Source: Methylotenera sp. UBA6020 (GTDB lineage Bacteria; Pseudomonadota; Gammaproteobacteria; Burkholderiales; Methylophilaceae). Taken from it: a stretch of 9,861 nucleotides of DNA. Of this stretch, positions 1 through 8,958 are shown in pieces; position 1 is the first letter of the stretch; every line of letters begins with the position of its first letter. Under the pieces are notes generated by a model that searched no databases, was not told where the DNA came from, and worked only from the letters and a program-made list of their open reading frames with translations. The translations under genes and the position numbers were made by a program. The stretch covers positions 546 through 10,406 of the forward strand of contig DIZU01000047.1 in assembly GCA_002429455.1 (NCBI GenBank), given 5' to 3'.

Positions 1-730
1 ATTGGGTCGACACCGACCATACAATAGAAATTCTATTTCCGGGCAGAGGCAACCACGCCAAAATATTATTATGGCCTTGTGCATCTTGCGCAAACCACTG
101 CCTGGCAATATTGGCATGCGACTTTTCGACCGCAAAATTTGCCACCACCGCAGTTTGCTCATACGGTTTTTGTTGTATGGCAATATTCAGTTGCTGGCGC
201 ACCCAAGAATGACAACCATCTGCCGCCAACAACAGTGAGCTCTCTATTGTTTTCTGGTTGGCAAGCTGCAATATTGCTTGTTTGGAATCGGTGTTCAGTG
301 TATCGCATGCGCTTTCAAACAGCGTGTGTATGCCTAACGCATCTACTTGCTGCATAAGCGCCTGCATTAAGGCTTTGGCTTCCACGATAAACCCTAAGTT
401 ATCGGCATTTACATCACTGGCCAATAAAGTTAAAGGCGTTTGCGTGGCGTCACCAAATATCTCCATTGATTGCATCTCGCAAATGCGCGCTGGATTTAAT
501 AATTGCCACACACCCAAACTGGTTAGCCATTGCGCATTTTTGGGACTGATCGCATAAATTCGGGTATCCCACACTTTGTCATCTAAAGCGTCCACTGTAA
601 TCGGCGCTTTACTATCAATAATAGCCACGGAAAAACCTGCTTGCTGTAGTGCAACCGCAGCGGCTAAACCCACCAAGCCCGCGCCTACAATCGTGACATC
701 TGTGTGCAACACTGTATCCGCGCTAGTCAT
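1..730 (-). CDS. UbiH/UbiI/UbiF-family FAD-dependent ubiquinone biosynthesis hydroxylase, 3' end missing
   Basis: Reading the reverse complement from the ATG at 728-730 gives 243 codons open to the left edge; the C-terminal third is missing. It is a class A flavoprotein monooxygenase expected to hydroxylate the ring of a polyprenylated ubiquinone precursor using O2, NAD(P)H and FAD. Visible: the Rossmann FAD motif GAGLVG at residues 16-21, the strand-end acidic residue D39 (AIID), a DTRIYAIS segment near 54-61, an AADG motif with D171-G172 followed by HSWVR, and WLPLP at 226-230. The GD/HPxxGQG motif lies beyond the edge. The ATG overlaps the ubiH stop as ATGA, so translation is probably coupled. 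The order pepP-ubiH-this gene matches E. coli pepP-ubiH-ubiI, which favours a UbiI (C5 hydroxylase) role, but UbiF-like or broader regioselectivity cannot be excluded, so no symbol is given. Confidence 0.87.
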   Translation of the reverse strand, partial: MTSADTVLHTDVTIVGAGLVGLAAAVALQQAGFSVAIIDSKAPITVDALDDKVWDTRIYAISPKNAQWLTSLGVWQLLNPARICEMQSMEIFGDATQTPLTLLASDVNADNLGFIVEAKALMQALMQQVDALGIHTLFESACDTLNTDSKQAILQLANQKTIESSLLLAADGCHSWVRQQLNIAIQQKPYEQTAVVANFAVEKSHANIARQWFAQDAQGHNNILAWLPLPGNRISIVWSVSTQ

Positions 731-1899
731 TTGCCAAAACTCATTTTGCGAACCAAATGTTGTTTGATTGGTTTCATTACATCCAATATCCCGAGGCCCG
801 CGCTTCTGAGCCCAGATACGCCCAAAATATCATTTGAAAAAATATTGACTAAAAAATCCGTAAATAACAAACCACCTTTGGTGTCCGCTTTGCGGCTTGT
901 ACGGTACGCTTCCAGCATTGAGGCGCTTCCTAATGCGGCGTCGGTTGAAGATGCAATATGTTGTGCCAGAGATTCTGCATCGCGCAAGCCCACATTAAAC
1001 CCTTGTCCTGCCACCGGATGCATGGTTTGTGCGGCATTGCCAATTACCACTAAGTGCGGGGTGTCAGTCACCTGTAATTGCGACATTTTCAAAGGGAAAC
1101 TCATGCGTTTTTCTACGCTTAAAAATTGCCCCACGCGATCACCAAATTGTTGATGGAATTGCGCTAAAAACTCGGCATCGTTTAATGTGAGCAGTGGTGC
1201 AATCAATTCTTTTTTACCCGTCCACACCAATGAATACTCATTTAAAACATGCTGTTCACCATTGGGCAATAAAGCAATCGGACCATTTGCGGTAAAGCGT
1301 TCGTAGGCAATATTGTTATGCGGCAGTTCTGCGCGCACCTTTGTAATGAGCGCATCATGGCCGTAGTCTTTAGTTTCTCGGGTCAAGCCGGCGATTTCAT
1401 CCAAACTGCGACCACCATCGGCCAACACCACTAAAGCGCTACCTAGGGATTGTAAAGCGCCATGATGCGTAAAAGTAACGCTAGCGTGCGTTGCCGTATG
1501 CGTAATTGCATCGGCGCTTGCTTCAAATATAAAATTGACGGCGGGCAGATTACTGAGCGCTTCATCTAAAGCGGCACTTAAAGCGCCGTAAGACAATACA
1601 TAGCCAAGCGCCTCTTGCTTGTAATCACGCGCATGGAGTTGCGTTCTACCTAGACTGTCTTTTTGCGATACGTGAATACTATTGATTGCCGTAGCATGTG
1701 GCGCCAGTTTATGCCAAAGACCTAACTTTTCAAGAATGCGCCTGCTACCATATGACAATGCCAGCGCACGGCTTTCACCATATGCTGCACCTTGTTTACG
1801 CGCCTCGAGTACGGTGACGGCTACGTCCTGTTTGGCCAGCAACAGCGCCAACGTTGCGCCTACTGGCCCACCGCCTACAATAATAATAGGTTCGCTCAT
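727..1899 (-). CDS. ubiH: 2-octaprenyl-6-methoxyphenol hydroxylase UbiH
   Basis: A 390-residue FAD monooxygenase that adds a ring hydroxyl (C1 in E. coli numbering) during ubiquinone biosynthesis, acting with the membrane-associated Ubi complex. The N-terminal GGGPVG motif is at residues 9-14 and the ribose-binding acid at E32. An ESRALALS segment (42-49) matches the substrate/FAD region of UbiH. The ADG motif is at 160-162. The second FAD motif reads GNAAQTMHPVAGQGFN at 287-302. GN in place of the usual GD, plus AAQT-HP-AGQGFN, is as I recall it in E. coli UbiH and separates this protein from UbiI and UbiF, which have GDAAH. Length is normal for the family (about 390). The ATG overlaps the pepP stop as ATGA, and its own stop overlaps the next gene the same way. 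No strong Shine-Dalgarno is visible, consistent with translational coupling. Confidence 0.94.
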   Translation of the reverse strand: MSEPIIIVGGGPVGATLALLLAKQDVAVTVLEARKQGAAYGESRALALSYGSRRILEKLGLWHKLAPHATAINSIHVSQKDSLGRTQLHARDYKQEALGYVLSYGALSAALDEALSNLPAVNFIFEASADAITHTATHASVTFTHHGALQSLGSALVVLADGGRSLDEIAGLTRETKDYGHDALITKVRAELPHNNIAYERFTANGPIALLPNGEQHVLNEYSLVWTGKKELIAPLLTLNDAEFLAQFHQQFGDRVGQFLSVEKRMSFPLKMSQLQVTDTPHLVVIGNAAQTMHPVAGQGFNVGLRDAESLAQHIASSTDAALGSASMLEAYRTSRKADTKGGLLFTDFLVNIFSNDILGVSGLRSAGLGILDVMKPIKQHLVRKMSFGK

Positions 1900-3248
1900 C
1901 TAGTTTGCATCATGGCTTCAATATCAGCCACGGTTTTAACCGCATTGGCCGTCATCACTTCACAGCCCTCTTGCGTGACCAATACATCATCTTCGATGCG
2001 AATACCGATATTCCAAAAATCTTTCGGTACATTATCGGCTGGGCGAATATAGCAGCCAGGTTCCACCGTTAAAGTCATGCCAGCTTCTAACCTGCGCCAA
2101 TTTTGCGGGTTATTTTTGAGCTTATGGGGGTGTTTATTGCTGTATTGATATTCACCGGCATCATGCACATCCAAGCCCAACCAGTGTCCAGTGCGGTGCA
2201 TATAGAACTGGCGATAAGTGCCACTCTCAATCACGGCATCTTTACTACCTTTGCACCAGCCAAAATCAATAAAGCCTTGAATCAGCACATCAAGCGCGGC
2301 TTCATGCGGCGCGTTCCAATGATTTTGTGGGTTTACTTTTGCAATCGCGGCAAGCTGCGCGGCCAATACTAATTCATACACGTCTTTTTGGGCGGCACTA
2401 AACTTACCATTGACGGGAAAAGTTCGTGTGATGTCAGAAGCATAACCATCCAGCTCACAACCGGCATCTATCAACAATAAGTCGCCATCATACAGCTTGG
2501 CGCTATTCGCGATGTAATGCAGCGTGCAGGCATTGGCACCACCCGCCACGATACTGGTGTAGGCTGGAGCCTGCGCGCCTTTGCGATAAAACTCATGCAA
2601 AAATTCGGCCTCAACTTCATATTCCATCATATCCGGGCGGGTAAATTGCATCGCTCTGTTATGTGCAGCCCCGGCTATGCTGGCAGAATGCCGCATGATC
2701 GCCTGCTCAACAGGTGATTTATACAGCCGCATTTCATCAACCAGTTTACGAATATCGGCAATATCATCAGGCACGCTCATGCCATTACGAGCTTGGGCAC
2801 GCAGAGCGTTCATCCAGCCCGTTACGCGGTTATCCCAGCCTGAGCTTTCACCTAAACTAAAAAATAGCTTCGGCTGATTGGCCAACAACTTCAATACTAC
2901 CATGTCGAGTTCATTGATTGAATAAGCTTCATCAAAACCGAATGTCTCACGTGCGGCATCTGCGCCGAATCTAAAACCATCCCAAATTTCGCGCTCCACA
3001 TCTTTATTGCGGCAAAACAGAATACTTTTAGGCGGTTCGCCCTTGGCCGCATTGCCGGCAACTAACATCAACAAAGATTCAGGCTCCTTAAAACCTGTTA
3101 AGTAGTAAAAATAACTATCAAATCGGTAAGGATAATGGTTGTCGCGATTGCGGATGGCTTCAGGCGCAGTAGGAATAATAGCGATGCCGTCACCCATCGC
3201 TTGCATCAGCTTATGGCGGCGATTCTTGAATTCGTTCGTATCAAACAT
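1896..3248 (-). CDS. pepP: Xaa-Pro aminopeptidase (aminopeptidase P, M24B)
   Basis: A cytosolic dinuclear metallopeptidase that removes an N-terminal residue preceding proline. From the start used here it has 450 residues (E. coli PepP has 441). Residues about 1-170 form the N-terminal AMP_N domain and 178-440 the pita-bread catalytic domain. The five expected metal ligands are all present: D261 (LLIDAG), D272 (SDITR), H355 (TGHWLG), E396 (TVEPG) and E419 (RIEDD), with the active-site histidines H244 (LHY) and H362 (LDVHD). Two ATGs lie close together, at 3254 and 3248. A GAAGTGG Shine-Dalgarno-like stretch at 3256-3262 is 1 nt from the first and 7 nt from the second, so the inner start is preferred; the outer one adds only Met-Thr. 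The gene follows murU after a short gap and overlaps ubiH by ATGA. Linkage of pepP to ubiH is conserved in many proteobacteria, although the peptidase has no known part in quinone synthesis. Confidence 0.95.
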   Translation of the reverse strand: MFDTNEFKNRRHKLMQAMGDGIAIIPTAPEAIRNRDNHYPYRFDSYFYYLTGFKEPESLLMLVAGNAAKGEPPKSILFCRNKDVEREIWDGFRFGADAARETFGFDEAYSINELDMVVLKLLANQPKLFFSLGESSGWDNRVTGWMNALRAQARNGMSVPDDIADIRKLVDEMRLYKSPVEQAIMRHSASIAGAAHNRAMQFTRPDMMEYEVEAEFLHEFYRKGAQAPAYTSIVAGGANACTLHYIANSAKLYDGDLLLIDAGCELDGYASDITRTFPVNGKFSAAQKDVYELVLAAQLAAIAKVNPQNHWNAPHEAALDVLIQGFIDFGWCKGSKDAVIESGTYRQFYMHRTGHWLGLDVHDAGEYQYSNKHPHKLKNNPQNWRRLEAGMTLTVEPGCYIRPADNVPKDFWNIGIRIEDDVLVTQEGCEVMTANAVKTVADIEAMMQTR

Positions 3249-3255
3249 GGTCATA

Positions 3256-3262
3256 CCACTTC
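3256..3262 (-). promoter_or_regulatory. Ribosome binding site deciding the pepP start
   Basis: On the minus strand GAAGTGG is 7 nt upstream of the ATG at 3246-3248 but only 1 nt upstream of the ATG at 3252-3254. Spacing therefore favours the inner start. The match to the anti-Shine-Dalgarno is imperfect (consensus AAGGAGG). Confidence 0.45.
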
Positions 3263-3286
3263 ATAATTTATTATCGATTCTGTTGA

Positions 3287-4965
<1,679 letters not shown>

Positions 4966-4970
4966 GACTA

Positions 4971-4977
4971 CCTATCC
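4971..4977 (-). promoter_or_regulatory. Ribosome binding site of amgK
   Basis: On the minus strand GGATAGG lies 5 nt upstream of the GTG at 4963-4965. It is the best Shine-Dalgarno-like match near the gene and supports the non-ATG start. Confidence 0.55.
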
Positions 4978-5085
4978 AATTTATATAAAATACTTTTGTC
5001 TTGATTAAAGCTAAATCTCCCCTGAAAATACTGGCTTAAAGGGTGGATTGCGATTTATTGATTGCCAAAAAGTGCAATTTATGAG

Positions 5086-5104
5086 ATTTTATCATTGATA
5101 AAAT
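5086..5104. promoter_or_regulatory. Dyad symmetry in the amgK/lptD divergent intergenic region, possible operator
   Basis: A perfect inverted repeat with 8-bp arms, ATTTTATC and GATAAAAT, separated by the 3 bases ATT. It overlaps the -35 hexamer of the predicted lptD promoter and lies 121 bp upstream of the amgK start, so a protein bound here could affect either direction. The arms are mostly A/T, which raises the chance of coincidence in AT-rich spacer. It has no T-run placing it as a terminator for a known gene, and both flanking genes point away from it. No regulator family is assigned. Confidence 0.35.
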
Positions 5105-5123
5105 AAAACAGTCTGTCTATATA
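5095..5123 (+). promoter_or_regulatory. Predicted sigma70 promoter of lptD-surA-pdxA
   Basis: The -35 box TTGATA (5095-5100, 5 of 6 consensus bases) is separated by 17 bp from TATATA (5118-5123, 4 of 6); the overlapping TATACT at 5120-5125 matches 5 of 6 but with a 19-bp spacer. Transcription would start near 5130, giving a leader of about 45 nt before the lptD ATG. I see no match to the GGAACTT/TCTGA type sigmaE promoter that drives lptD-surA in E. coli. Confidence 0.5.
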
Positions 5124-5176
5124 CTCGTGCCTTCAACTCTATCTTTCATCACCGCAGTAATTTCAGTGTTAATTTC

Positions 5177-7606
5177 ATGCTGAAAAGTCGTTTTTTAAGC
5201 GGCTTTACTGCTATTTTCTTGCTATATAGCCTGCGTGCGCAAGCTGCAGATGATCAACCTACCAGTGAGGTAGTGCCGCCTAGTGACACATCAGGCGACG
5301 TGTCTAGTGAGGCGCTTATTATTGATGGCGATAAACTTGAGTTGCATCTTGATAGAAAAATGCGCGCTCTCGGCAATGCCTCCATTAGCCGTGGCAAACA
5401 AAAAATACTGGGTGATGTCATTGACTACAATGTTCAAAACGATGAATTACATGTCACAGGTAATGCGCGTATTGAATTAGGCAACGCAACTTTAACCGGG
5501 TCAGAGCTTCGGATGCGGCTATCGGAGAGCATTGGTGAACTACGTGACGCATCAATTACCATCAACAAAGCGACCCAACCGGACTTAAAGCAGTCCGATG
5601 CAATTGCACCTGGAATTTTTTCCAAAAAACGGGGCAATTTGCAGCGTCAGCCAACTGGCAGAGACGGCACAATTTCGGCCACTGAGCTATCTTCACAATA
5701 CCTCGCCTCACCACTTAATGATACTCAAGATTTTGTAGAGCCAGGCTCCAACTGGCTATCACATGAATCACGTGGCGATGCCAAAACCATTTTTTTTGAA
5801 GGTCAGGATAAAAAGCGACTCAAAGATGCGCGCTATACGACTTGTGCCGCGGGTATAGATGACTGGTATATCAAATCCAGTGAAATAGATATCAATAACT
5901 ATACTAATTCAGGCACAGCCAAAAACGCTTATATAGAATTCAAAGGCGAGCCATTGCTGTATATCCCATGGATTAGCTTCTCATTTAACAATGAACGTAA
6001 AAGCGGCTTACTTTCTCCGACCTTTGGCAGCACCACCAGCAGCGGTTTTGAATTAACAACACCGTTCTATTGGAATATTGCACCGAACATGGATGCTACC
6101 CTCGCAACACGCGAACTGAGTAAACGCGGCGTACAACTACAAGGCGAGTTTAGATACTTGGAAGAGCGTATGTCTGGGATTGATCACCTAGAGTACTTGC
6201 CAAATGACAGTCAAAGTAATACGACACGTTACTACGCCAATCTTAATCATCAACAGACCTTTGGCAATGGCTGGTCAGCTGGCTATAGCATTGAAAAAGT
6301 ATCTGATGACCAATATTTTTCTGAACTATCTACCCATATTATCACCACTAGCCGCATCAACTTACCACAACAGTTTAATGTCGATTACGCGGATGACACA
6401 TGGCAATTTAATGCGCTCGCGCAAAAATTCCAAACCTTAGACGGTATATCTTACCCTTACGAGCGCTTGCCGCAATTGACACTGGTTGGCAACAAAGACT
6501 TTGGCGAGGTTAATGCGAATTTATATGCGCAAGTAGTCGCATTTGATACCAACAGTAATGCGCCGATTCTACCTACCGGCATGCGGACTACGTTATACCC
6601 AAGCATTAGCCTACCTATGAGCAAGTCATATGGCTATATCACGCCAAAAATAGGTATTCACTACACTAGCTATAGCTTAAACAATATCGCCACTAATCTT
6701 GAATCTCAACAGCGCACCTTGCCCATATTCAGCATAGATAGTGGTTTGTTTTTTGATCGAAACTTCAAAATAGCGAGTCGGGCTTATTCACAAACGATAG
6801 AACCTAGATTATTTTACGTATATATTCCAGAGAAAAAACAGTCGAATATTCCAATTTTTGACACCAGCGAAGCTGACTTGAACTTTAGTACTTTATTTAG
6901 TGAAAACCAGTTCACTGGTAATGACCGCATTAATAACGCCAATCAATTAAGCATGGCATTGACTACACGCTTAATTGAAACAGACTCAGGTATACAACGC
7001 TTATCGGCATCTCTAGGTCAACGTTATTACTTTGCAGATCAAGCGGTCGCCTTACCAGGCGTTGATTTCCGCAAAAACAATAGCTCGGACATTATTGCCG
7101 GTCTCAGTGCAAATTTAAGAACCAATTTGAATGTTGATGCTTTTTGGCAGTACAACACCGACGATGCACGTTCAGTACGGACAACCTTAACTAGTCGTTT
7201 TCACCCGGAACCAGGCAAAGCGCTTAACCTGAGTTACAGCTATCGACGTGATGTAAAGGGTGAAGTTGTAAACACTGGCATAAATCAGTTTGACGTCTCA
7301 GGTCAGTGGCCACTCGCTCAGGGCTGGTATGGCATAGGCCGTGTTAATTATTCAATGCGTGAAAATCAGATCATCGAAATGCTAGCGGGGGTAGAATACA
7401 ATGGTGGCTGTTGGATCACAAGATCAGTTATACAACGAGTTACCACTGCAACTGCAAATGCCAACTATGCGCTATTTTTTCAGCTTGAGTTAGGCGGGAT
7501 AGCGTCCATAGGCGAGAATCCACTTACAGTTATTCAGCGTACAATTCCTGGTTATATCAGTTCTGGACTCATTCCTGAAACCAATCAACAACCTTATTTA
7601 GAGTAA
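5177..7606 (+). CDS. lptD: LPS-assembly outer-membrane protein LptD
   Basis: The 809-residue outer-membrane component that, with the LptE lipoprotein, inserts LPS into the outer leaflet. Residues 1-23 are a signal peptide (basic MLKSR, hydrophobic GFTAIFLLYSL, cleavage after AQA). Residues about 46-130 form the OstA/LptA-like jellyroll (LIIDGDKLELHLDRK onward), resumed at 196-260. The C-terminal barrel starts near LYIPWISFSFNNERKSGLL (261-279). Family motifs include YWNIAPNMDATL (298-309), QTIEPRLFYVYIP (539-551) and GNDRINNANQL (581-591). The protein has only two cysteines, C223 (YTTC) and C745 (GGCW), equivalent to E. coli C173 and the C724/C725 pair. Residues about 131-195 form an extra polar stretch. 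The ATG lacks a clear Shine-Dalgarno, but no other in-frame start fits and the signal peptide supports it. surA follows after 5 bp. Confidence 0.97.
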   Translation: MLKSRFLSGFTAIFLLYSLRAQAADDQPTSEVVPPSDTSGDVSSEALIIDGDKLELHLDRKMRALGNASISRGKQKILGDVIDYNVQNDELHVTGNARIELGNATLTGSELRMRLSESIGELRDASITINKATQPDLKQSDAIAPGIFSKKRGNLQRQPTGRDGTISATELSSQYLASPLNDTQDFVEPGSNWLSHESRGDAKTIFFEGQDKKRLKDARYTTCAAGIDDWYIKSSEIDINNYTNSGTAKNAYIEFKGEPLLYIPWISFSFNNERKSGLLSPTFGSTTSSGFELTTPFYWNIAPNMDATLATRELSKRGVQLQGEFRYLEERMSGIDHLEYLPNDSQSNTTRYYANLNHQQTFGNGWSAGYSIEKVSDDQYFSELSTHIITTSRINLPQQFNVDYADDTWQFNALAQKFQTLDGISYPYERLPQLTLVGNKDFGEVNANLYAQVVAFDTNSNAPILPTGMRTTLYPSISLPMSKSYGYITPKIGIHYTSYSLNNIATNLESQQRTLPIFSIDSGLFFDRNFKIASRAYSQTIEPRLFYVYIPEKKQSNIPIFDTSEADLNFSTLFSENQFTGNDRINNANQLSMALTTRLIETDSGIQRLSASLGQRYYFADQAVALPGVDFRKNNSSDIIAGLSANLRTNLNVDAFWQYNTDDARSVRTTLTSRFHPEPGKALNLSYSYRRDVKGEVVNTGINQFDVSGQWPLAQGWYGIGRVNYSMRENQIIEMLAGVEYNGGCWITRSVIQRVTTATANANYALFFQLELGGIASIGENPLTVIQRTIPGYISSGLIPETNQQPYLE

Positions 7607-7611
7607 CCATT

Positions 7612-8943
7612 TTGCGCACTTTTATAAAACCTTCGATTCAATTTTTATTATTAGCAGGCATTTCGCTAATATCAACATCAATAGGCATTGGCAACCTCAC
7701 TGTTCAAGCTGCAGAAGTCGTTAAACTCGACCGCATCGTTGCGATTGTCGACCAGACGGTGGTAACAGAACAAGAGTTGGAAAGCCGCATTCGCACTGTC
7801 ACCGCACAATTTAAAAAACAAGGCACGGAATTACCTGAAGAAAATATTCTGCGTAAGCAAATTTTAGAGCGCCTGATCTCAGATACCTTGCAATTACAAT
7901 ATGCCGCGCAAACAGGTCTAAAAGTTGATGACAATCAACTTGATAAAACAATAGAGCGTATTGCAGAGCAAAACCAAATGACACTGACTGAATTTGCTGA
8001 AGCGCTGGCGAAAGACGGCATTAGCATGAGTAAATTTAGATCAGATATTCGCAACGAAATTACCATTGCGCGCCTACGTGAGCGAGAAGTAGATAGCCGC
8101 GTCAACGTGAGTGAGTCTGAAATTGATAACTTTTTAACCACACAAGCAGCAAATAATGAAAATCAGGATGAGTTTGAAATAGCGCATATTTTAATTCGTA
8201 CACCAGAAGAAGGCGCAACCGAAGATGTGCAAAAAGCCAAAGCCAAAGTGGATGAAGCAATTAAAGCGCTACAAGCCGGCACCAGCTTTGCCAAAGTTTC
8301 GGCTAGTTTTTCAGACGCGCCAAATGCGTTAGAGGGCGGCAGTTTAGGCTGGAAAAGCAGCACACAAATGCCGGCTTTATTTTTAGACGCCTTAAAAACC
8401 ATGCAAGTTGGCGACATTTCGCAGCCTTTACGTAGCCCCAACGGTTTTCACATACTCAAGCTCACCAATAAACGCGGTGGCAATTCCCCTTTGGTCATCG
8501 AGCAAACACACGCACGCCATATACTCATCAAGCTTTCAGAAGTCATGTCTGAAAAAGAGGGTAAGTTGAAGATGGATGGCATTAAAGAGCGCCTCGACAA
8601 TGGTGAAAAATTTGAAGCGCTGGCACGCCAGTTCTCAGAAGACAGCACTGCATCAAATGGCGGTGACTTAGGCTGGGTGAATCCTGGCGATACCGTGCCA
8701 CAATTTGAAAAAGCCATGAATGAGCTAAAAGATGGAAAAATCAGCGAACCGGTGCGCAGCCCATTCGGTTGGCATATCATTCAAGTGCTGGAGCGCCGCA
8801 AACAAGATATGAGTAAAGAGTCTGCGCGCTTGAAAGCCCGCCAAGAAATTCGCTCTAGAAAAGCGGATGAAGCCTACCAAGACTGGATTCGTGAATTACG
8901 TGATCGCGCTTATGTGGAGCTCAGACTTGAAGACAAGTTTTAA
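7612..8943 (+). CDS. surA: Periplasmic chaperone and peptidyl-prolyl isomerase SurA
   Basis: A 443-residue periplasmic chaperone that escorts unfolded outer-membrane proteins, LptD among its best-known clients, to the BAM complex. Signal peptide 1-33 (RTFIK, hydrophobic FLLLAGISLIST, cleavage VQA before AEV). The SurA N-terminal domain spans about 37-175 (LDRIVAIVDQTVVTEQEL). Parvulin domain 1 spans about 187-286 (FEIAHILIRTP to GFHILKL), parvulin domain 2 about 297-395 (QTHARHILIKLSE to GWHIIQVLERR), and a C-terminal helix follows (to 443). Both parvulin domains look intact, including the GGxLGW turns at 242-247 and 350-355. E. coli SurA is 428 residues. The start is TTG at 7612-7614: it gives a proper signal peptide, and no in-frame ATG or GTG exists before the hydrophobic core. 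It begins 5 bp after lptD, so it is almost certainly cotranscribed. Confidence 0.97.
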   Translation: MRTFIKPSIQFLLLAGISLISTSIGIGNLTVQAAEVVKLDRIVAIVDQTVVTEQELESRIRTVTAQFKKQGTELPEENILRKQILERLISDTLQLQYAAQTGLKVDDNQLDKTIERIAEQNQMTLTEFAEALAKDGISMSKFRSDIRNEITIARLREREVDSRVNVSESEIDNFLTTQAANNENQDEFEIAHILIRTPEEGATEDVQKAKAKVDEAIKALQAGTSFAKVSASFSDAPNALEGGSLGWKSSTQMPALFLDALKTMQVGDISQPLRSPNGFHILKLTNKRGGNSPLVIEQTHARHILIKLSEVMSEKEGKLKMDGIKERLDNGEKFEALARQFSEDSTASNGGDLGWVNPGDTVPQFEKAMNELKDGKISEPVRSPFGWHIIQVLERRKQDMSKESARLKARQEIRSRKADEAYQDWIRELRDRAYVELRLEDKF

Positions 8944-8958
8944 TAGCATCTCAATCGC

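Noticed and set aside
2..357. Plus-strand open frames over the left edge
   Set aside because: They lie antisense to the long minus-strand hydroxylase reading frame, which has clear FAD motifs; their translations show no recognisable domain.
704..1153. A 149-codon plus-strand open frame
   Set aside because: It is antisense to ubiH codons, Cys/Ala-rich with no recognisable motif, and has no supporting ribosome binding site or neighbours.
3255..3286. Terminator or promoter in the murU-pepP gap
   Set aside because: The short gap has no stem-loop with a U-run and no paired -35/-10 hexamers, so I treat it as an intra-operon spacer.
4979..4992. TATATAAA-type sequence on the minus strand as the amgK -10 box
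   Set aside because: If used, transcription would start at or inside the GGATAGG ribosome binding site, and no convincing -35 lies at the right spacing. The true amgK promoter was not located.
5790..5797. Run of eight T in lptD as a possible phase-variation tract
   Set aside because: It encodes Ile-Phe-Phe in frame, is short for a phase-variable tract, and lptD is normally essential, so switching by frameshift would be lethal. The reading frame is intact through it.
8448..8780. A 110-codon minus-strand open frame
   Set aside because: It lies opposite the second parvulin domain of surA and is a frame shadow of that gene.
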